Source: Larix sibirica (lineage: Eukaryota; Streptophyta; Pinopsida; Pinales; Pinaceae). From it: a stretch of DNA of 10,080 nt. The first letter of the stretch is position 1. Every line of letters starts with the position of its first letter. Shown here piece after piece: positions 7,101-10,080 of the stretch. The stretch lies in NCBI GenBank assembly GCA_004151065.3, contig NWUY0304501131.1, forward strand, positions 15,500 to 25,579, in the 5' to 3' direction. The notes beneath the pieces were generated by a model that was not told where the DNA came from, did not search any database, and was given only the letters and a program-made list of their open reading frames with translations. Position numbers and translations under genes: made by a program.

Positions 7101-8374
7101 GAGCTTTCAAATCCAAATGCAGATATTAGATTGCTTGAGGTCTTCTACCACAAAATTTACAAGGTAAGATATACAGTACTTGCACCTGTTTAGTGGTTAT
7201 TCTAGGAGTCCTGATCAATAGCTGGTTTATTATATCCATAATGATTTTTCATTATGGTAAAATTACTGATCTGCAGGAGTCAGTCTCATTCGCTGTACAT
7301 TCATAGGTAATGCCAATAATTTGTTTCTGTATGCAGATTTTCCCCTTGAATGAAAAGATTGAGAACATAAATGATCAGTATTGGACTTTGCGAGCGGAGG
7401 AGGTATTTCAAATTTCCATTGTTCTAATGATTTGATATTTCTTGATGATTATTTTTGATAACATTTCTGAACAGGTGCCAGAAGAGGAGAAAAATTTAGG
7501 TCCTCAGGACCGGCTGATTCACGTGTATCATTTCACGAAGGATGCATCACAGAACCATAATGTAAATTTATTAATTTCCTTTATATGGACTAACATAAAT
7601 GCTTCTATGCTTTTAAGTTTTAAGAGTGTAACAAGTACAACGATTATATTTGGAAAAATGTTTTATGAGCTTTTAATTTCTCTTTTAATAGGTGCAAAAC
7701 TTTGGGGAGCCTTTCTTTTTGGCCATCCATGAAGGCGAGACATTAGCAGAAGTAAAAGAAAGAATACAAAATAAATTGCATGTTCCCGATGAAGAATTTT
7801 GCAAGGTAGAGAATATTTGCTGTTTCTCTAAGATTTCTAGTGTTAGTAAATCTAATGTGTTTCATTTCCATAATTCAAGTTAATGTGTTCCTTTTCTTTG
7901 AATCTTCTTTTACAGTGGAATTTCGCATTCATTTCTTTGGGTCGTCCTGAATATCTTCAAGACGCAGACATTGTGTCTACTCGTTTTCAGGTAATACGTT
8001 GGATTTTTTGTTGTTGCTGTTGTGATGTTCCTTGCTACGAGTTGAATTGAAATTAAACGTTTACAAAGATTGAGCAGGTGTATTTATTTCAGTTATTTTG
8101 GTTTAATGCTTCTACAGAGGCGAGATGTGTACGGAGCTTGGGAACAGTACCTTGGTTTGGAGCATTCTGATAGTGCTCCAAAGAAATCACACCAAGCTAA
8201 TCATGTAAAATTCAACTTTCCTTGTCTAATTACTGAAAAGTTTTGATTAGTATGATTAGCTGCAGTGTTTCGTTATACTATATATATATATAAGATGAGT
8301 TGGGAGCTGATTGTATTGTTTCATTTTGGCAGAACCGCCACACTTTTGAGAAACCTGTAAAGATATACAATTAA
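986..8374 (+). CDS. UBP12/UBP13-like: UBP12/UBP13-type ubiquitin C-terminal hydrolase (USP7 orthologue), C-terminal 506 residues, 17 exons, 5'-partial
   Basis: Joined exons: 986-1108, 1182-1259, 1841-1929, 2038-2146, 2335-2403, 2599-2706, 5508-5563, 5690-5867, 5992-6093, 6209-6280, 7098-7163, 7337-7402, 7475-7561, 7692-7805, 7916-7990, 8118-8204, 8333-8374 (TAA at 8372). All introns are GT-AG, and the 1,521 nt read through without a stop. Residues below are numbered f1-f506 within this fragment. The product matches plant UBP12/UBP13 along its whole length; landmarks are FGIPVQFQRFWLWAKRQNHT (f7-f26), HNCYSQQPKPQPIRYRGVDH, LPELQGLKTLKVAFH, INDQYWTLRAEE, RLIHVYHFTK, RRDVYGAWEQYLGLEH and terminal KPVKIYN. 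The family is about 1,116 residues: MATH domain, USP catalytic domain, then tandem ubiquitin-like folds. Only the last part (about residue 611 onward) is here, so the catalytic Cys and His lie upstream. UBP12/13 remove ubiquitin from nuclear and cytosolic regulators (known roles in clock, jasmonate/MYC2 and root-meristem receptor stability). Which of the two paralogues this is cannot be decided. Nothing suggests a pseudogene. Confidence 0.96.
1182..1259 (+). CDS. Exon 2 of window (f42-f67)
   Basis: Encodes VGYLRETSNKAHTVELRLFL followed by EAEYSL. It sits between a 73-nt intron (acceptor tttacag) and a 581-nt intron (donor ctg|gtaaat), phase 0 on both sides. The last residues, EYSL, differ from the glycine-containing end (for example ELG) I expect in relatives, so the donor choice is slightly less certain than elsewhere. 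The frame continues correctly into DLRLLPPP. Confidence 0.9.
1260..1840 (+). other. Intron of 581 nt, no gene inside
   Basis: The donor is gtaaat and the acceptor aaatatgtag. A + strand open frame at 1281-1523 has no recognisable domain and ordinary intron composition. I see no repeat or RNA gene. Confidence 0.85.
1841..1929 (+). CDS. Exon 3 of window: first UBL core (f68-f96, plus 2 nt of Arg f97)
   Basis: Encodes DLRLLPPPDKTKDDILLFFK then LYDPEKEEL. ILLFFKLYDPEK is a family signature within the USP7_ICP0-binding domain. The exon ends with two bases (AG) of a split arginine codon, so the following 108-nt intron is phase 2. Retention of that intron would read AGG TAA, an immediate stop. Confidence 0.95.
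2038..2146 (+). CDS. Exon 4 of window (f97-f133)
   Basis: Begins after tttttcag with the G that completes Arg f97, then FVGRLFVKAAGRPVEIIAKL and NAMAGFPPDEEIDLFE. It matches the VGRL-V-K ... LN-MAGF-PDEEIELFE pattern of plant UBP12/13. The exon ends in phase 0 before gttagt. Confidence 0.95.
2335..2403 (+). CDS. Exon 5 of window (f134-f156)
   Basis: Encodes EIKFEPNVMCELIDKRITFR then ASQ. Relatives read EIKFEPCVMCE-IDKK-SFR, so Asn replaces a usual Cys and Ile a usual Ser in this copy. It is phase 0 on both sides. The splice point falls inside the acidic partner-binding loop that continues in exon 6. Confidence 0.94.
2599..2706 (+). CDS. Exon 6 of window: UBL2 acidic loop (f157-f192)
   Basis: Begins LEDGDIVCFQRSLTSEEHIH and ends RYPDVPAYLEYVHNRQ. 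LEDGDIVCFQ aligns with the human USP7 UBL2 segment ELMDGDIIVFQ, whose acidic residues contact lysine-bearing partners such as ICP0, UHRF1 and DNMT1. The acceptor (atcatgcag) has a poor pyrimidine tract, but the frame and homology fix the start. The donor cag|gtacat opens the largest intron of the window. Confidence 0.95.
3202..3289 (+). repeat. 39-bp direct tandem duplication (2.25 copies)
   Basis: The unit starts tgctc(t/c)tggggtttagcc. Copies lie at 3202-3240 and 3241-3279 and differ only at the sixth base (T at 3207, C at 3246). The first 10 bases of a third copy follow at 3280-3289. Such near-identity means a recent duplication inside the intron. It is too short to call a satellite. Confidence 0.95.
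3985..4136. other. Very A+T-rich stretch beside the insertion
   Basis: About 150 bases made almost only of A and T, with repeated ATTTAATTT and ATTTATAAAT words and a short TATATATTATATATAA run. It abuts the T8 tract at 4137. L1-type endonucleases prefer TTTTAA-like targets, so an A+T-rich target would fit, but no target-site duplication could be identified. Confidence 0.6.
4204..4236 (-). repeat. Perfect 9-bp inverted repeat (stem-loop) near the 3' end of the insertion
   Basis: ggctaacct (4204-4212) and aggttagcc (4228-4236) are exact reverse complements with a 15-base loop. It lies about 60-90 bases before the terminal A-run of the putative element, on its minus strand. Some LINE families carry a 3' hairpin recognised by their reverse transcriptase; whether this one served that role is inference. 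Confidence 0.85.
5025..5070. repeat. Dispersed 46-bp hairpin repeat, copy 1
   Basis: gatccctctcggtgctt opens the repeat and gatctatg closes it. Compared with 6660-6704, 41 of 46 positions agree, with four substitutions and one 1-base gap. It includes a perfect 7-bp inverted repeat, atagatc (5043-5049) and gatctat (5063-5069). It lies at the end of the minus-strand insertion opposite the A-run, so it may be the element's 5' terminus. Confidence 0.85.
5508..5563 (+). CDS. Exon 7 of window (f193-f210, plus 2 nt of Leu f211)
   Basis: Encodes IVHFRRLDKPKEDDFCLE and two bases (CT) of a split leucine. Arabidopsis UBP12 has the similar FRTLEKPKEDEFTLEL. At 56 nt it is, after the terminal coding exon, the shortest of the window. 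It follows the 2.8-kb intron and precedes gtaagt, a strong donor, in phase 2. Confidence 0.94.
5690..5867 (+). CDS. Exon 8 of window: third UBL and junction to USP7_C2 (f211-f270)
   Basis: This is the longest exon of the window. After completing Leu f211 it encodes SKLFTYDDVVERVAQQLELD and continues through DDPSKIRLTAHNCYSQQPKP to DHLSDMLTHYNQ. The HNCYSQQPKPQPI-YRGVDHLSDML block is one of the most constant parts of plant UBP12/13 and corresponds to the human USP7 stretch between UBL2 and UBL4. Confidence 0.97.
5992..6093 (+). CDS. Exon 9 of window (f271-f304)
   Basis: Encodes TSDILYYEILDIPLPELQGL then KTLKVAFHHSTKDE. DILYYE-LDIPLPELQGLKTLKVAFH is a hallmark of the family and marks the start of the USP7_C2 (UBL4-UBL5) region. 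It is phase 0 on both sides, with donor gag|gtgagc. Confidence 0.97.
6209..6280 (+). CDS. Exon 10 of window (f305-f328)
   Basis: Encodes VSVHSIRLPKQSTVGDVINE then LKTK. RLPKQSTVGDVINELKTK is near-identical to Arabidopsis UBP12. The donor is aag|gttgtt, weaker than the gtaag-type donors elsewhere, and the next intron is 817 nt long. Confidence 0.96.
6570..6588. repeat. (TA)n microsatellite
   Basis: An uninterrupted alternating TA run of 19 bases within the 817-nt intron, about 70 bases from the dispersed hairpin repeat. Confidence 0.95.
6660..6704. repeat. Dispersed 46-bp hairpin repeat, copy 2
   Basis: Same orientation as copy 1 at 5025-5070, with 17 identical opening bases (gatccctctcggtgctt) and 13 identical closing bases. 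The 7-bp inverted repeat atagatc (6678-6684) / gatctat (6697-6703) is preserved although the loop differs, while sequences outside the repeat diverge at once. The adjoining 6635-6658 (atttgcatctgatttttattg) faintly resembles the 3' end of the 4137-5070 element, so this may be a short internally deleted relative; that last point is speculative. Confidence 0.82.
7098..7163 (+). CDS. Exon 11 of window (f329-f350)
   Basis: Encodes VELSNPNADIRLLEVFYHKI then YK. It matches VELS--(N/D)AE(L)RLLEVF(F/Y)HKIYK of relatives. It is phase 0 on both sides, with donor aag|gtaaga. Confidence 0.96.
7337..7402 (+). CDS. Exon 12 of window (f351-f372)
   Basis: Encodes IFPLNEKIENINDQYWTLRA then EE. INDQYWTLRAEE is essentially invariant among plant UBP12/13 proteins. 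The next intron is only 72 nt; read through in frame it reaches TGA after about ten codons. Confidence 0.96.
7475..7561 (+). CDS. Exon 13 of window (f373-f401)
   Basis: Encodes VPEEEKNLGPQDRLIHVYHF then TKDASQNHN. It matches (I/V)PEEEKN(I/L)GP-DRLIHVYHFTK, a conserved strand of the C-terminal UBL pair. The C-terminal QNHN is in the variable QNQ(V)Q stretch of relatives. It is phase 0 on both sides. Confidence 0.96.
7692..7805 (+). CDS. Exon 14 of window: UBL5 start (f402-f439)
   Basis: Encodes VQNFGEPFFLAIHEGETLAE then VKERIQNKLHVPDEEFCK. GEPFF(L)-IHEGETL-E-K-RIQ-KL-VPDEEF-K is the ubiquitin-like fold closest to the C terminus. In human USP7 the UBL4-5 pair is the activating module. It is phase 0 on both sides. 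Confidence 0.96.
7916..7990 (+). CDS. Exon 15 of window (f440-f464)
   Basis: Encodes WNFAFISLGRPEYLQDADIV then STRFQ. Relatives usually read KWKFAF-S-GRP-YL at the exon 14/15 junction; here the residue after Trp is Asn (AAT). It is phase 0 on both sides, with donor cag|gtaata. Confidence 0.95.
8118..8204 (+). CDS. Exon 16 of window (f465-f493)
   Basis: Encodes RRDVYGAWEQYLGLEHSDSA then PKKSHQANH. RRDVYGAWEQYLGLEH-D-APK is constant in plant family members and ends the last ubiquitin-like fold; the following short linker varies in length between species. It is phase 0 on both sides. Confidence 0.97.
8279..8292. repeat. (TA)7 microsatellite in last intron
   Basis: Fourteen alternating bases within the final 128-nt intron, about 40 bases upstream of the last acceptor. 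A length-variable run here could alter spacing to the branch point, though nothing shows that it does. Confidence 0.9.
8333..8374 (+). CDS. Exon 17 of window: terminal coding exon with conserved C-terminal tail (f494-f506, stop)
   Basis: After ttttggcag it encodes NRHTFEKPVKIYN and TAA (8372-8374). The last residues match Arabidopsis UBP12 (EKPVKIYN) and resemble the human USP7 end (KAIKIHN). In USP7 that tail folds back onto the catalytic domain and is needed for full activity, so its conservation here supports a functional enzyme. Confidence 0.97.
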   Translation, partial: NRHTFEKPVKIYN

Positions 8375-8910
8375 ATGTAGAAATGGCACTCCCACAATAT
8401 AGACTGAAGGATTGGACCTATGGGAGCTTGTAGTTCAATGAATGGAATTCGAGGAGGCATATAATTGTGGTCCTTGTTTGGGATGAGCATTCTGCTATCC
8501 ATGTTTTTTGAGTGGCAAGTACATTTTATTTCATTTCGTTATACATGTTCTCACTGCATACTATCAGCGTTGTCCTGGTCACATATTGTCGAGTATATCT
8601 TCAGGGTTATAGATTGAAATATTGTAGTGTTTTTGCTTGCTATCAGATAGTAAAACAGATGGAATGTGGAAAAATTTGATTCTTGGCTTTGATGCCTAGC
8701 AATGTGTCAAACTTCTAGGTGGTAGTCATACAACAGTTGTTCTGCGTTAGCGTTGCATGTGGCAACGAGTGGCTGTTTAAATGAGTTGCTCATGTGTTTC
8801 TTGGAAGAGATTATAGTTTTATTAGGTGATTCTTTTGAAGCTGTATAACATTCCCATTTTGTAATCTATTGCCCCTCTGATATTGGTTACATTTGGTTTT
8901 GTACCCACAG
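8375..8910 (+). other. Probable 3' untranslated region (end not defined)
   Basis: Follows the TAA stop directly. I found no exact AATAAA here (the first one I found downstream is at 9818). Plant genes often use degenerate near-upstream elements; TTTTGTAATCTATTG near 8856-8871 is a plausible cleavage region. A 3'-UTR intron ending at gtacccacag (8910) is also possible but unproven. I see no open frame of note. Confidence 0.45.
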
Positions 8911-9029
8911 GATGATAATAACGAATACTTACATTTCTATTGGTTCTGACACATGTTCAATTTATTGCTACACGTGAGATAATTTTTGGGTTCATGTATA
9001 TACGTGCCATTGGACGGAATGTAAGCTGT

Positions 9030-9282
9030 GATTTAAGTTTTAAGCCCATTCTCAATTAAACTTTATGCGCACGCATTTAACGTTTAGTGATTGCTATTCA
9101 ATGGATTTTACTGTTTCAATTCATGTAATAGCTACGAGACATCAATCTCGATTAGAGATTTAAGTTTTAAGCCTATTCTCAATTACATTTTATGTGCACG
9201 CATTTAACATTTGGTGATTGCTATTAAATGGATTTTAATGTCAATTCACATAATAGTTACGAGACATCAATCCGGATTAGAC
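9030..9282. repeat. 127-bp tandem duplication
   Basis: Copy 1 (9030-9156) and copy 2 (9157-9282) both run from gatttaagttttaagcc through gcacgcatttaac, gtgattgctatt and acgagacatcaatc to ggattag or gattag. They differ by scattered substitutions and small gaps (for example C/T in aagcc(c/t)att, A/C in caatta(a/c)a), so the duplication is older than the 39-bp one. The junction carries aatctc-gatta-gagatt, a 6-bp hairpin. It may be two units of a longer dispersed tandem family. Confidence 0.93.
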
Positions 9283-9540
9283 ATTAAACTTGTTGGATTT
9301 ATCTGTCGGGAATTGGTGTAAGATAATACATCGCAGCTGACTAAATCAATGGATTTGGGGTCTAGAATTTTATTTCCTTTGGACATTTTAATTTAAAAAT
9401 GGACTATCTTGACAGAAAGTAAATATTTTATCATCATTTATATGTCGGTATCATAGTCTGATTCTTTTTTTTCAAATGACACGGGATGCTGGAGAAGTTT
9501 TAGTTGTTTATTAGTTGTTTTAGTTGTTGGATACAAGATG

Positions 9541-9630
9541 ATTCAACTTGCTCAGATTTCAAATCCAGCTTATTTTATCATTTGGATCAAGAGATATGCA
9601 ACATCATTCAATTTGCACAGATTTCAAATC
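9541..9630. repeat. 25-bp direct repeat spaced 65 bp
   Basis: attcaacttgctcagatttc plus aaatc at 9541-9565 recurs at 9606-9630 with two substitutions (23 of 25 identical). The intervening 40 bases are not related. This may be a decayed tandem duplication of about 65 bp. Confidence 0.85.
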
Positions 9631-9949
9631 AAGAATTGTGAAGTGAAGTGCCTTGGTTTTTTCCACCACCTTGCAATAAGTTTAAGCTTGAGTAGTCTGA
9701 AAATGTGATTTGTAACACATAATATACAAATGATGATTTTAACAGCTTGCAACAATCCTTCACATGTCCAGGTATAAATTGCTATGGTAAAATTCTAGTG
9801 AGTTTTTGGGCCATCCAAATAAAATGTTTGTATTTATGTGTCCATCTCAAACAATTGATACCTCATGCCACAATCTTGTAACAATCTTTTATCATTGTGT
9901 ACTTGTATGATAATATAATAATCTTATTTTAAAGTCATGTCGATCTAGA

Positions 9950-9991
9950 CACCAATTTGGTGAATGAGATCTCATTGTTTGTGGGACAATG
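9950..9991. repeat. Three consecutive palindromes
   Basis: caccaa-t-ttggtg (9950-9962), the perfect 14-bp palindrome aatgagatctcatt (9963-9976) and cattgt...acaatg (9973-9978 / 9986-9991) lie end to end or overlap. Possible explanations are a transposon end, a protein-binding site or chance in A+T-rich DNA; no function can be assigned. Confidence 0.6.
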
Positions 9992-10046
9992 AATGTCTCT
10001 CTATGCAACAATTTAACTACTAAAGCTTACAAAGGTGTACATATCT

Positions 10047-10080
10047 TACCCCCTTAGGATTTGAACCTATGACCTCCTAG
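10047..10080 (-). mobile_element. Possible tRNA-derived SINE (or tRNA-like piece) cut by the window end
   Basis: On the minus strand the window begins CTAGGAGGTCATAGGTTCAA and continues ATCCTAAGG. GGTTCAAATCC (10057-10067 on the + strand) fits the RNA polymerase III B-box consensus GGTTCRANYCC. The flanking bases can form four of five pairs of a T-arm (ATAGG/CCTAA), and AGGTCATAGGTTCAAATCC is the style seen in many plant SINEs. The A box and element start would lie right of the window. The rest of a tRNA body does not follow in tRNA form, so a functional tRNA gene is unlikely. Confidence 0.45.

Larger units (their letters stand above)
8911..10080. other. Intergenic DNA with small repeats, no gene seen
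   Basis: Neither strand gives a coding-like open frame. It contains a 127-bp tandem duplication (9030-9282), TTTTAGTTGTTT iterations around 9497-9528, a 25-bp direct repeat (9541 and 9606), three neighbouring palindromes (9950-9991) and a tRNA-type B box at the right edge. The remainder is A+T-rich sequence without recognisable content. Confidence 0.75.

Noticed and set aside
7442-7883. Longer open frames (7442-7732 and 7692-7883) running through exons 13 and 14
   Set aside because: They are read-throughs of exons into introns. Splice sites at 7562, 7691 and 7806 and family homology define the true limits.
986-8374. Possibility that the gene is a processed or broken pseudogene
   Set aside because: Introns are present, all sites are GT-AG, the frame is open to a conserved C terminus, and substitutions are mild.
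10047-10080. A genuine tRNA gene at the right edge
   Set aside because: Only the B box and a partial T-arm are visible, no acceptor stem 3' strand follows, and one T-stem pair is mismatched.
1-10080. CRISPR arrays, bacterial operons, riboswitches or intrinsic terminators
   Set aside because: The spliced plant gene shows this is eukaryotic nuclear DNA, and the few repeats are tandem or dispersed without regular unique spacers.

Overview
The window is nuclear DNA of a land plant, most likely a flowering plant. It holds AT-rich sequence with short coding exons separated by GT-AG introns, and an encoded protein that is clearly the plant version of ubiquitin-specific protease 7. I cannot name the species or order from the sequence.

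One protein-coding gene dominates, on the + strand. Bases 986-8374 hold the last 17 coding exons (1,521 nt: 506 codons plus TAA) of a UBP12/UBP13-type deubiquitinase. The upstream exons for the TRAF/MATH domain and the catalytic USP domain lie left of the window. What is present is the C-terminal ubiquitin-like (HUBL) half, corresponding to Pfam families USP7_ICP0_bdg and USP7_C2, ending in the conserved tail KPVKIYN. The reading frame is continuous through all 16 internal junctions. I see no frameshift or premature stop, so this part of the gene looks intact.

Layout: 1-985 is the 3' part of an intron with a cluster of AAACCC/AAACCCTA motifs near its start. 986-2706 holds exons 1-6 (numbered within the window). 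2707-5507 is a 2.8-kb intron carrying a 39-bp tandem duplication, an AT-rich stretch and a minus-strand retroelement-like insertion (about 4137-5070) with a terminal A-run and a perfect 9-bp stem-loop near its 3' end. 5508-6280 holds exons 7-10. 6281-7097 is an 817-nt intron with a TA microsatellite and a second copy of a 46-bp repeat also found at the far end of the insertion. 7098-8374 holds exons 11-17. 8375-10080 is 3' UTR and intergenic DNA with a 127-bp tandem duplication, a 25-bp direct repeat, three adjacent small palindromes and, at the right edge, a tRNA-type B box on the minus strand that suggests a SINE cut by the window end.

I found no convincing undescribed system. The points most worth checking are the two-copy hairpin repeat linking two introns of this gene, the insertion in the 2.8-kb intron, and a few substitutions at usually constant positions of the deubiquitinase.
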